Source of the DNA: Clavelina lepadiformis
Lineage: Eukaryota > Chordata > Ascidiacea > Aplousobranchia > Clavelinidae
Length of the DNA: 64,000 bases
Assembly (NCBI RefSeq): GCF_947623445.1
Contig: NC_135245.1
Location: forward strand, 3,603,501-3,667,500
Reading direction: 5' to 3'
The translations under genes and the position numbers were made by a program. Shown here piece after piece: positions 36,602 to 47,508 of this stretch. The notes under the pieces were generated by a model. That model was given only the letters and a program-made list of their open reading frames with translations, was not told where the DNA came from and made no database searches. Numbering within the stretch: position 1 is the first letter of the stretch; the number at the start of each line of letters is the position of its first letter.

Positions 36602-38750
36602 TTGGAATTGAAAGTTATGTCTTTAACTTGACCAAGCTACTTTTGATTTGAATAATTCTTAAATTTCGGTTGGAAACCCTCCCAGCAATGATGAAATCTG
36701 TAATAGATAAAACATTCTAGTGGAAGTTTCTAGCATGTCCACTGACCCATCATCACCTTCATGAAGCAGATCAACATAAAATCAATTATCTTACTCCAAC
36801 CAATGGAGGCGAAAGCAAAATTAAAAGAATGAAAGACATTGACAAAACATATCAACAACCTTCAATCAGACATTGATTATGATGTCATAATGTCATAATA
36901 ACAGCATGGAAGGGCATGGGTGATACTGATAGCTTGGACATAGGCCTATACAGTGAAGATAGCAACGTTGTTACCGGTAGGTTTAGTTTCGACCTATTTG
37001 TTTTAAACGTTGTTGTTAAAATGCTGTGTTGATAGAACTAAGGTTCGTTATTTTGCATAAAATTTATCTACAAGATGATTTAGGAGCTTCATTATCCGGC
37101 CTTGCCTAGAAGGTTTGTGAATTGTAATGAAAATTTGCTTGAATTTTTATTTTCACGCATCATTGTTAGTCTTATAACTTCCATTTTATCAGCTTTTGTC
37201 AAACGTACTGGTGTGGAAATAAATGACCATACCTCAACAAGTTTGGTTGTAAATTGGAACCAACCATTTGTTGCCATGCCTGCAACCACATCTGGTTACA
37301 TTAGAGGTCATCATTATGTCACGGGATTATTTTTATGCACCCGTTTTATAGCCATCGTATTGTTTTTTTGCACCACTGTTATATTTTAATTTAGTCAAAT
37401 GTGTGGGTCAGCTCTTATTTTTATTCGTGTTGTGTCTTTTGTATGCATGCTTGTCAGGTTTTAGGTTTGCTCACGTGATGCTGTATTTTACTTATCTATT
37501 TGTACACGTGTTTTTAGTCGATCTTTTGTGACGTCTCACATCGCGACCCCTAGGGCCTAGTTGGTGTTTAACGTCCCACGTTGATTCTCTGATTGCGTGG
37601 AATTTGTTTTGGGTGTGGTGTTGCGCTCGGCTGGGCGAGTGTTGAAGGCAGTCTACGTTTTAACTTTGTAGTGAAAAAATGGTTGTTTTTATCTAAGATA
37701 TGCGATTAAAAGTTATTAAAGCAAAAAGAGATAAGTGACTAGCTATAAAGCGGGAAGTTTCCTGGCTGAGAAAAAGTTTGGTTACAATTATACATTACGT
37801 CATTATAGGTTTCGTTATTTTGGCAATTGCTGTTGGTTGTATTATATATTTAGCATCTAAATTTGTACCTAAAACTGGTATGTTATTTGCACATGGCAGA
37901 TACATCTGGTGAACATGCATAAAATTTGGATGTTAATTGGGAAATTTTAGACGATAACACCCGGGTTAAGGTTCGTATTATTTGGGGTGCCTTGAAACTG
38001 ACTTCATACCGGTGAGTAAAATTGTTTTCGTGGTAATTATGTAATTTAATTAAGTAAGCCTACAACTAACTTACCACCTTGTCAAAGTTTGAAATCATCA
38101 ACGCTATTCATCTATTGGTGCGCGCGTAATTGTCTGTCATTATGACGTCACAATTGTCAGTTGAACTGGCTATTCCCGTTATATTGACGTGTTGGTTCCT
38201 GTCATGAATATTGTATTTGATTGGTCGGGACCGGATCACTTTGACGTGTTTTAATCAATCTGCTGTCTATTTAAAAAATCGGTGACTTTAATTACAGCGT
38301 GATTTAATACAAAAATTGTCAATTAATTTTAATGCGGCCTATTTTGGCGGAAACTTGTTATACCATTGTTGCAGTATTAGTGTCAGGAAATTTGACTGAA
38401 AACTGAAATTTGAACACAATTTTCTACAGTTAAAATATCATACAATATATTTACATGATTCTGCAATCTACGGCTTTTTAATTCGATTTTTAATTCTGCT
38501 TCAAATTAAATTTAAGGTTCTCACACTTCCTTCTCATGTCTGCATCCACTCAATAACCCTGCTGCTGGACATCGGATGCGTGATGAAGTCCAACGTCGAT
38601 ATTTCGTCACACGTATCCTGCTTGGCTTGCTTCTCATCGAGCGGGAAAATCTTGCATCTATGCCCTCTAGTGGGTTATGATTAATGAAGTGTTTTAGCAA
38701 ATAGGGGCGCTGATGATCAGCTTTCCACCACAAAAGTTTTTCTTTGCATC
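36602..38750. other. Intergenic, possible degraded coding fragment
   Basis: No gene supported. From ATG 37893 a frame reads nine codons, meets TAA, then runs another 31 codons (LDVNWEILDD, KVRIIWGALKL) to a consensus GTGAGT donor at about 38011. It may be a decayed gag-like or first-exon sequence. Confidence 0.35.
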
Positions 38751-38752
38751 TG

Positions 38753-38824
38753 CTGCACGGCCGGGAATCGAACCCGCAAACTTCATGCTGGAGAGCGAAG
38801 ATTTTACAACCGAGCTAAACTACC
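38753..38824 (-). tRNA. tRNA-like unit 1 (degenerate)
   Basis: Minus strand: box A-like TAGCTCGGTTGT, then 43 nt from its start the box B GGTTCGATTCC. The T-arm pairs at four of five positions. The acceptor stem pairs poorly, so it is probably a tRNA-derived or SINE-like unit rather than a working tRNA. Confidence 0.45.
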
Positions 38825-39063
38825 CTTTTGTTTTGCTGCAAATTTTAAATATATATCTTTCGAAATCACTGACCAAATAAAAAACATATTCCACTAATGT
38901 TGTCACTTCACCCGCATCCCCGACCGGCGCCTCAGTTCCAGACATTGTTAGGTGGCTTAAGGCCGTTAACTAACATGTGGGTTTGGGGTTAGAGAAGGGA
39001 TTAGGAGGTGGGGTAGGGTTTAAAGGTTTTAGAGTGACCCATGGCCCAGGGATAGGACAAAGA

Positions 39064-39192
39064 GCGGCTTAAGGCCATGGACTGTTTTAGAGTGGCTTAT
39101 GGCCTTGAATTGGGTTAAAGGTGGCTTAGGGCCGCGGATTAAGTTAAAGCGGCTTATGGCCGTGAATTCGGCTAGAATGGCTTACGGCCGGG
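39064..39192. repeat. 28-bp tandem repeat (GGCTTATGGCC type)
   Basis: Units start near 39066, 39094, 39123, 39151 and 39179, each with GGCTTA(T/A/G/C)GGCC followed by a GAATTNGGTTAAAG-like tract. The last unit merges into tRNA-like unit 2. An outlying copy is at 38953. Confidence 0.8.
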
Positions 39193-39251
39193 GATCGAAC
39201 CGGGAACCTGTCGCACCGAGTGCAGTGTCGAAGGACGCGAGCTACGAAGTG
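39180..39251 (-). tRNA. tRNA-like unit 2 (degenerate)
   Basis: Box A-like TAGCTCGCGTCC and box B GGTTCGATCCC, 43 nt start to start. Its 3' side overlaps the last 28-bp tandem unit. Anticodon arm not assignable. Confidence 0.45.
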
Positions 39252-39320
39252 GCAACAGCAAACAACGATAAATTAACGTATTTAATCATGCATCAGATGT
39301 AGATTCTTGAAAAAGGAAAG

Positions 39321-39392
39321 GGAAAATGTAGGGTTTCGAACCCGAGATCTATTGCACCAAATGAATTTCCGTTGTGCTCTAGCTATGCAACG
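39321..39392 (-). tRNA. tRNA-like unit 3 (degenerate)
   Basis: TAGCTAGAGCAC and GGTTCGAAACC at 43-nt spacing. The central part (AGAGCACAACGG, TTTGGTGCAATAGATCTCG) looks most tRNA-like of the six. The acceptor stem does not pair. Confidence 0.45.
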
Positions 39393-39504
39393 GTATTCGC
39401 CAGAAAAGTTAAAAACATATATAACCATCAAATGTTTTCTTTTCAAAGAAGCCTATTGTTCAAATTGATAAGAAAATTTTTACGCTTCAACGTACGACTG
39501 GTTT

Positions 39505-39576
39505 TGCAGGGGCAGGAGTTTGAACCGGGAACCTTTGGTTTGCTGGTCGCTGACGTTTTCTCTGCGCCAGTGTTGT
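39505..39576 (-). tRNA. tRNA-like unit 4 (degenerate)
   Basis: TGGCGCAGAGAA and GGTTCAAACTC at 43-nt spacing on the minus strand. No stable cloverleaf by eye. Confidence 0.4.
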
Positions 39577-39756
39577 TCTACGCCAAACTCACGTTCACCA
39601 GCGAGATCTGTATCTTTTGACCTTGCTAGTGTTTACTATACTAAACCAGTTTTATAAGAATGTGAGTAAGTTTCTACTTAATTGACTTCTGTCGCACATT
39701 ATGACCTTCGGAGTCTTGTCGCTTTATGTCGTTGAACCTGAAGAAAAGAGGACAAG

Positions 39757-39828
39757 CGCTGGACAAGGGATTTGAACCCGAAACTCGTGCAACCTGGGGT
39801 GGGAACTGTATGTGACAGCTATGTGGAC
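39757..39828 (-). tRNA. tRNA-like unit 5 (degenerate)
   Basis: TAGCTGTCACAT and GGTTCAAATCC at 43-nt spacing. Box B is a perfect consensus. The acceptor stem is unpaired. Confidence 0.42.
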
Positions 39829-39903
39829 TGTTGTGAAGAATCTGCCATCTGCGGTACTGTATTTTATTCCGGTTTAGTCAGAAGCGAAAAGAATCAAACA
39901 TAG

Positions 39904-39975
39904 TAGCAGAGTTGGGATTCGAACTCAGGACTTTTAAACGGAGGAAAATCAATTAAACGGAAGCGCCATTACACA
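39904..39975 (-). tRNA. tRNA-like unit 6 (degenerate)
   Basis: TGGCGCTTCCGT and AGTTCGAATCC at 43-nt spacing. Box B has one deviation at its first base. Confidence 0.4.
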
Positions 39976-40029
39976 TCATTTTGAGCTCCCATTAAAAACA
40001 TGGCTTTGTATTTCTTGAACACCTTCTAA

Positions 40030-40142
40030 CAAGTCCTCAAGATATGGAAAGCACCTAGCTTCCGGACAAGTCCTAAAGACAGGGAAAGCACCTAGTTTCC
40101 GTACGAGTCTTAGAGATAGGGAAAGTACCTACTTTTTGGACA
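40030..40142. repeat. 37-bp tandem repeat, three units
   Basis: Three units of the pattern ACAAGTCCT...GGAAAGCACCTAG.TTCCGG follow the tRNA-like cluster, with increasing divergence from first to third. Confidence 0.8.
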
Positions 40143-40149
40143 ATGGAGG

Positions 40150-42050
40150 AATCCCAAATAAGCATGTGACAAGCCAAGTAACAGCAGTAAGAATTATATT
40201 TGGGAAATAACCTACCATGATAATGCAGAGGTATTTACATCATGCTCAGGTGCTGAGATACGTAAGCTTGCCTTCGTGCGGGTTCCAATTATCAAAAGAT
40301 TTTAATTTTGTTTTTTTTATGTCAAATTGCCCGAAATGTGACAAACTGTCCATTGAACAGAAGCCGAAGTCAGCCAAGGTACGTCCGTTTGTGGCGATTT
40401 TGCCAAAAAGTTACTGTTAATCAAAATAATCAACTAACAGAAAAAAATTGCAATAGAAACTGGTGGTATATTGTGAAAATGCTCTCACCTGAATGAGTTA
40501 CATAACTATTTTACATAACATAAAACATACTTTATATGTGTTTAATTTTGTCACAGGCTGCAACAGCGCTGTGTTTAGGCTACAATTGAAATTGATGTTT
40601 TTCCAAGTTTATTCAAGTAAAATTTGCTCTGGTTCATACATTTCAATAACTTAATAGCGTAAAGGACGAATGACACGAACGGGCTTAACTGCATTCGTCT
40701 GGTTCCATTTGACTGAGAACATTCCGGGCTATACTGGTCCGTGTTCATTTATTGCAGCATAAATTTCAAGCAGCAAACACATGAAAAGGAAAAAATTTGG
40801 GCAGCAGTATAGAAAGATAGATGATATCTTCTACTGCATTTACATACTATAGATGTCCTCAGCTTTAATATCCTCTCTTCATCACATCTTGTAGCATCTA
40901 TCAACAAAACAATAATGACTGACTCAGCACATATCATAACGTCTTTTTTCAGAATATTTATGCTCAACTGGGAAAAGTCCAATGTTTCGCTACCAGGTCG
41001 ACAATATGTAAACATTAAATGCTGTACATGGTGCAGAAAACATGTGAAAAAATGTGCTTTGAAGACATACGTACCTTTTTAATGCTCTGTTTGCCTCCTC
41101 GACAGAGAAGAGATTATTGAATATTGTATTTTTTAGAATATCTTCCGTTTTTAATGATGGACTTAAATTGGAACCAAAGGATTTGCGGCGGGTGTAAGAT
41201 TATTCTGCAAACAATCAAACCAAAGTCATTAGCACTTGTAAACTGTTCGCTTACGATTGAAAAGTAGCTGCGCTTATGTCAAAAAATGATGTCGTGTCGT
41301 TCTTCAACATAGGTTTTGGGGGTAGCATGACTGAAAGTGCAAATTAAAACTACAAATTTATCAATTATTTGTCTTATATAAATACAATGACGACACAGAA
41401 TCTTGATTCTTGATGAAATGGTATAAATTGTATAAGTAGGCACATTTTAAATACAGTTCAAAGTGAAATTGAGCTATATGATTGAAAGCTGCATGAAGAA
41501 ATAGTCTTTTACTGAATATTTTGCTGGCTTAGTTTTGTACCACACCAAACCTATCGGCAGTTTTAGATAAAAAAAATACAAATTTGTGGGAGCACATTTG
41601 ATTTACTTGTTCAACAACTCTGTTATGAAACAAGATTCTGACAAAAATGTCTAAGATTAAGGAACAAAATGCAATTTGAGTTACATGTGATGCAGATTGG
41701 TCTATTTATTGTTAAATTGATTTAATGATTGCAATTGCTAATAAGGAAATCAGGCCTTCTTGGACTGCTGACCACCAGAATGAAATAAGTGCACGAACAT
41801 GGATTTCTTCTTCTTTTAACAATAAGAAGCTGCAAATATTTTCAAACATTTCGTTTATCGCAAAACATTTAAGACTAGTATTACAGATATGTCTTGTTTA
41901 GTATTTAACAAATGAACATCCATGTGTAACATATTGGTGTGTAATATATGACTACGTCTTTTTTAAGTCAAATTGTTAGTCTCTCACGCCGAACTACACA
42001 CAATAGGCTTTAATTTATAATAAAAACTCACAGTAAGAGGAGAGAACAAA
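40150..42050. other. Intergenic
   Basis: No gene assembled. A coding-like segment on the minus strand (about 41180-41075) reads RRKSFGSNLSPSLKTEDIL and ends at a GTACGT donor. A stop lies just before it, and no acceptor or partner exon was found. Confidence 0.4.
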
Positions 42051-42365
42051 AAACGTCCTACCACCAGCACTCAGCACCAACCGAACTAACAGAAAAGCGG
42101 CGAGAATTTATCAATCAGCAGGACAAGCCGGCGGCATCATCGTGATGCGGGTGACAAATGTGACCAAAGCAAAACTCAGTAATACGTGGAAGTTCCATAA
42201 AAACAAAAGCAACCACTATACGTTATATAAGAAACACAGGAAATTGTTCAAATTTAAACACACAAGTGCAGAACAAATGTAAGCCACAAAACACATAAAT
42301 AAATCAAACTGATGATGTAACAATTCAAACTCATGATGTAACAAATCGAACTTATGATGTAACAA
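42050..42365. repeat. Dispersed repeat copy ending in a 21-bp tandem triplet
   Basis: Related to 14198-14460. Its last part (about 42305-42365) is three 21-bp units of TCAAACTCATGATGTAACAA. Confidence 0.6.
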
Positions 42366-42501
42366 CGCGTTGTATATACATCGGCAAGGATTTCGGCGCT
42401 TGACTGAAGATTGACCATTCATCTCTTCTATTGAAATTTGGAATTACGAGTCTTGCAAATGATATTCAGTGACACGACTAGTACTGAGGCAGTGACTTTA
42501 A

Positions 42502-42946
42502 GGAGGCGTCAAACCCCTAAAACTAAGATCTTTATGAATTTGTTGGACGTCCTACGTAGGGCTTTAAAAAACTTATTAGACCAATCAGAAGGCAGCACTG
42601 TTGGTGTTGTTTTCAAGCCTAGGAATTACCCTAGCAGTTTGCGCGCTTCAATGTCCCAGGTCGCATGCAGAATTAGGCTAAAAACTAGCATGAAAGTAGC
42701 TAAAATTGGGTTTTTTAAACAAAAAATTCTAGTGTTTATTTTGCGCCTCTGTAAAAAAAAAGTTTGAATCATGTTTTTTTGATGGCATTTTATGGAATGG
42801 TAGTTCAAAGCATACTAAATTGAGATGCAAAATTTCAGAGAGCCCCATGGAGGATTTTTCTAGTAGGCTAATCAGTCTTTTAGTAAATTCACTCTATAAT
42901 AAAACAAACAAAGATTTTATGGCATTTTTGGGGGTTTGACGCCTCT
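42502..42946. mobile_element. TTAA-flanked MITE (piggyBac-like)
   Basis: 445 bp with TTAA on both sides (42498-42501, 42947-42950) and inverted ends GAGGCGTCAAACCCC that match after the first base. There is no transposase; the open frame crossing it is fortuitous. TTAA duplication suggests mobilisation by a piggyBac transposase. The ends differ from those of the 10.2-kb element, so it is a separate family. Confidence 0.85.
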
Positions 42947-43607
42947 TTAACTCATGATCAGACGCAGAGTGATTGGCATTGACCAGAAATTTGTAACTTG
43001 CTACAGTTTCAATTAATTATTCAATCTGAGCTGAAACGTTGAAAAAAAGGGGGTTTGTTCATGTTGTTGAAATGAAATATAAAAATCATGCGTTTGATAG
43101 GTTTTGAAAAAATCTCAACTGAAAAGTGTTTTCATTTATTGAACTTCTCGGTATGCTGTGTATAGAAATATTTTAATATTAAAAGAACGTGTTATACTGG
43201 ATCAGAGTTTGAAGACGTTTGTTTATGTGAGCGACAATTGGGATTAATTTGTTGTTTATGGAATCAACGGTATCAGTGGCGTAGAAAGTGTCCAACAAGG
43301 CACATCAAAGTTATGTTATTATTATTAGAATTTATTTATTAGAATGAAGTTATTAGAATGTGCTGTGTCATAGACCAAGAATTTATGCAAAATACGCCGA
43401 ATATGGTTTATCAATTAGATGCTTTGCTCTGCTTGTCGCTGAAACGATGATTTTGAATTTTTTAACAGATAACTCAAAACTAAAAGCAACCATAAAGTCA
43501 AACATTGCAACAGACGTTCGCTTATAAAACGACAATGAGGATAAATTTGTTGCTTAGAAGCAATTCTGTTCGCTGTTGTAACAAGCGGCGTCCTTACAGG
43601 TGGCATG

Positions 43608-45058
43608 GGTGTACCGACACTTAATCACGCGACACTTAATCACGCGACACTTAATCACCGACACATAATCACTAGGACATTTAATCACGCGACACATAAT
43701 CACTTGGACATTTAATCACGCGATTTGGATACTTAATCACGCGACATTTAATCACGCGACACATAATCACTTGGATGCGACAGCACTTGGACAGCGCCTT
43801 TGTCTATAGCAGGGGTCGGCAACCTTTTGCTAGTCACAGGCCAAATGTCGAGTGTACAACTCTTTGGCGGGCCGGAACTTTCATTAATACTATAATTCAC
43901 ACTCACTTCAGTATATTACGCTACATTGCTGCAATCTCAATCATACCAATCACAAAAAGAGCAAAATATATGTATTCACACTTGAATAAGGTCCATTTGA
44001 AATTTTTCGGGAATGGTATTGGCGTCCACATCAAAAGGAGTACTGAATAGCCTGAATTTATTTTGTAGAGAACGAATGTCGGAAAAGCGTGAGGAAAATT
44101 CAGTAATTCAAGCTCGTGTGCATCTCTCTGTGGGGATGGCGATGTGGATTGCTTTTAAGGTTGGCCTAAAGCCAGAGGCTATTAGTCTTTCTTTTAGAAC
44201 TCCCCGACAATTGTCTTTGACTCCGTTGCGCCGGCTTTCTCTATAATGTTTCTTTAAATCAACACCAGCTTCATAAATTCTAATTGTTATATTGTCCGAA
44301 ATAAGTTGTATCACATTAGAAACATTTTCATCATCTTTTCACATTTAAACAAAACTATAACTCCAATTCAGTAATGAACAGTCCAGAAGGTAAAACTGAT
44401 ATTATGTGTAGAGACAAGAAGAGGAGATTTTAACCAAACCTTAGTTTTTATAGAAACACATTAGCCAATCAGGAAATAACATGTCATTTTGCATTGCTAC
44501 GTATAACCTATGTAATATGTAACATTATTCTATTGTCACGGAAGCTCTTGATCAAAGTACCATCAAAACGGTTCTGACGTGAAGAAAAAACTTTTTACCT
44601 ATTACCTTTCTTAAAACAAAGTTTTGCAAAAGCGAAGTACACCACATATACGCATAGATGGGTATCGCGACAATTCTAATGATAATTTAAATTAAACCGT
44701 CAAATTCAGAAAACATTGGTTTAAAGTTGACTTCCACCAGCTAGAAACTCTTTGTTATTTAGCCAGAAATATCACCAACACGATGACAGTTATCGTGTTG
44801 ACACAGTTGACCGTTATCTGTCAAGCGAGATTTTAGTTTATCTTCGTGCAGTTGCTTACATTTCCCATGCATGACATTGTTACCCAGTGTGTACGGTAGC
44901 CGATACTGTAAATGTGTGATTAAATGTCGCGTGATTAAATGTCCTAGTGATTATGTGTCGCGTGATTAAATGTCCTAGTGATTATGTGTCGCGTGATTAA
45001 GAGTCGCGTGATTAAATGTCCTAGTGATTATGTGTCGGTGATTAAGTGTCACCAAACC
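43608..45058 (+). mobile_element. MULE-like element E1, internally deleted
   Basis: 1451 bp flanked by an exact 8-bp duplication GTGGCATG (43600-43607, 45059-45066). Both ends are arms of short tandem repeats (ACTTAATCACGCGAC, ACATAATCACTAGG and variants): left about 43612-43775, right about 44920-45050, mutually inverted. Interior blocks 44170-44575 and 44800-44920 are inverted homologues of 46620-46395 and 45745-45605 in element E2, but the transposase frame is missing. A hAT-type end CAGGGGTCGGCAACC at 43810 indicates a nested fragment. Confidence 0.88.
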
Positions 45059-45453
45059 GTGGCATGACGTGGCTTCTGACAGGTTCTGCAGTTGAACTAA
45101 AACTTTCCTGAACCAATGTTCTCAATCCCAGCCACATAGTGTAAAGACGGTTTAGTTCTTCTCATGGTGTTCACCACAACTGCCAGCGGATATAATGACT
45201 GATTGACTTGTCTTGTCTCATGATGGATGGAATTGAGGTTGTGGATTATTACGAAATTCAGGCGTTATTTTAATCTCAGCCTGAAGCCTTATTGTGCGCA
45301 ACCTCTGCTTCTTAATCGTGATCTTCTGCTGCGATTTTACGCTTTTGTTAATTGATGTAGGTGTTTCCACGGCAAATATTTATTCTAGTCTGCGCCCTTT
45401 CCTAGTGATTGTTAGGCTATTTCAAAATTGCTTTTTATTTAGGTATTTTTGTA

Positions 45454-46836
45454 GGTTTGGTGACACTTAATCACGCGACAATTAATCACGCGACGCTTAA
45501 TCACCGACACATAATCACTAGGACATTTAATCACGCGACATTTTATCACGCGACACATAATCACTAGGACATTTAATCACGCGACACATAATCACTAGGA
45601 CATTTAATCACGCGACATTTAATCACACATTTACAATATTTTTTTACATTTACAATTTACAGCAATGTTATGCATGGGAAATGTAAGCAACTGCACGAAG
45701 ATAGACTAAAATCTCGCTTGACAGATAACGGTCAACTGTGTTTTGCACGCGCAGTTTCAGTGCCTTGTACAGCAGTGGGGATCATTGTTTTAATTGCATC
45801 AAGGATGCGATCGTACGTTGCTCGCGTTTTATTTTGAACGAGGCAGTAAACTGCTGCAGGAATAAGACCGGGAACAAGTTCAAAATGTGCTGTGTACAGT
45901 TGAAAGAACAAAGACGGTACAACCTTGAACGTTCCATCAGCTAGCCACAATTTCGCTCTGGCCAAACCGTCTAGCAGATCCCTGCTGCCAAGAAGAATCA
46001 GACGATTGTTTCCAGGTCCAGAGTCGTGCAAAATCATGCGCTGGAATGTTTCTGGTATTGTGAAATTAGTATCCATCGGAGACTGTAGAGCGGCCGTACA
46101 GTGTGCAGTCAGCATATCGCGACGTTTTCTCTGCAAGGTCCGCTTCAAAGATTGCTTTTTTGGCAGCGCCATGAGTACACCTGGTTCCAAGTCTCTGCTT
46201 ACAGACCCGATGACGTTGCTTGTACTGGCTGACAGTTCACCCATATTCACCTTCATTTGACTGATAGCCTGTCTTGCCAAAGCCGTGATAGTAAATTGTA
46301 AACCGGTCGTGATAGTAAATTGTAATAATTCATTCATTGGCATTGTTCCAGAGTTCCAAAACCGACGCTCTGACACAGTTTCAAGTAGCATTGTATTTTA
46401 CGGTGTAACGTTTTGATGGTACTTTGGTCAAGAGCTTCGGTGACAATACAGTAGAATAATGTTAGATATTACATAGGTTATACTTTCGGACAATGTAACA
46501 ATTAGACTTTATGAAGCTGGTGTTGATTTAAAGAAACATTATAGAGAAAGCCGGCGCAACGGAGTCAAAACAATTGTCGGGGAGTTCTAAAAGAAAGACC
46601 AACGAAGCCTTTGGCAGTCGCATCCAAGTGATTATGTGTCGCGTGATTAAATGTCGCGTGATTAAGTATCCAAGTCGCGTGATTAAATGTCCTAGTGATT
46701 ATGTGTCGCGTGATTAAATGTCCTAGTGATTATGTATCGCGTGATTAAATGTCCTAGTGATTATGTGTCGGTGATTAAGCGTCGCGTGATTAAGTGTCGC
46801 GTGATTAAGTGTCGCGTGATTAAGTGTCGGTACACC
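45454..46836 (-). mobile_element. MULE-like element E2 with transposase fragment
   Basis: 1383 bp flanked by an exact 9-bp duplication ATTTTTGTA (45445-45453 and 46837-46845). One end begins GGTTTGGTGACAC and the other, inverted, GGTGTACCGACAC. Each is followed by 180-220 bp of TTAATCACGCGACA tandem repeats. It carries a transposase fragment and lies head-to-head with E1, 395 bp away. The 9-bp duplication plus MULE-type coding sequence identify the superfamily. Confidence 0.9.
45732..46391 (-). pseudogene. Mutator-like (MULE) transposase fragment
   Basis: A 219-residue frame. Residues about 165-205 contain LWLADGTFKVVP and FFQLYTAHFE, the start of the MULE transposase catalytic domain, where the Asp of ADGTF is the first acidic residue. 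After KTRATYDRILDAIK the frame runs into the terminal repeat arm, so the rest of the catalytic core and the C-terminus are gone. The N-terminal 160 residues look like the pre-catalytic region, with RKRR clusters. It is truncated and not expected to be active. Confidence 0.75.
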
Positions 46837-47135
46837 ATTTTTGTATTAGTCGGCAGAAGAGGTGACAACGCGTGTGACTTGCAGGAACGCGTCAAAACTT
46901 TCGACAGCAAATTAAATATTTCTATGAGCAGCAAATAAAGTCCTGGAACCCGGGTTTTATTTTTACGATGCAAATAGAGAAAATCTTCTTGTATTTTAAA
47001 TGTTTGTGGACTTTAATTTCGCGGTTTAAGATTCTGTGCTTGTAATAAGGCGTGAAGGTTTAATTTGACACTGCCTAAATTGGTTGATGAGAAGAGCAAG
47101 TTTCATATCTCGCCAAGGATTGCAGCGTCATTGCT

Positions 47136-47508
47136 ATGACAACTGGAAATTCGAAAGCGTTTGTTCTTCATAAAGATCTGATCAAAAACCCAGAGCCGGC
47201 AACCGGTGAATGTAAAATCATTCATTTTAATATTAACGACGTCGATTGTTTCGTGTTGGTTCATAAACTCAAAAGTGTTAATATGTGTTTCGGGCAAGCC
47301 ATGGTGTCTATGAAGCTATTTGGCACATAAGAGACAGTTTCGCTTTCGGGGATTTTGCAGCGGCTCAGCGAGCGCCAAAAATCTGAAATCGCAGAAAGCA
47401 CAACAAAGGTTAAAAGACCACCACAGCGTCGACCGAGAAATCACAGCAGTCTACAACAATCTAAATCCAGCACTTGCCAAGGACCTGTTGGACAACCTGA
47501 TTTATTGA
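47136..47508 (+). other. Two short adjacent coding-like frames, unidentified
   Basis: A 64-codon frame from ATG 47136 (KAFVLHKDLIKNPEP) is followed, in another frame without its own good ATG, by a 62-codon basic frame ending LNPALAKDLLDNLIY. Codon use looks protein-like. It could be a small gene with a frameshift or a transposon fragment. No domain recognised. Confidence 0.3.

Noticed and set aside
38753..39975. Calling the six units functional tRNA genes
   Set aside because: Box A/B and T-arms are present but acceptor stems fail to pair and anticodon arms cannot be assigned, so they are reported as tRNA-like only.
40749..41015. 88-codon minus-strand frame as the next exon after 41075
   Set aside because: No acceptor in suitable phase and no recognisable protein features.
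42438..42767. 109-codon frame
   Set aside because: Lies across the end of a TTAA MITE and includes its terminal repeat; fortuitous.
43600..46845. CRISPR-like array (regular short repeats)
   Set aside because: Repeats are contiguous, without unique spacers, in inverted arms bounded by target duplications in a eukaryotic context; they are transposon ends.
46726..46938. 70-codon frame with repeated VIKCR units
   Set aside because: Simply a translation of the MULE tandem-repeat arm.
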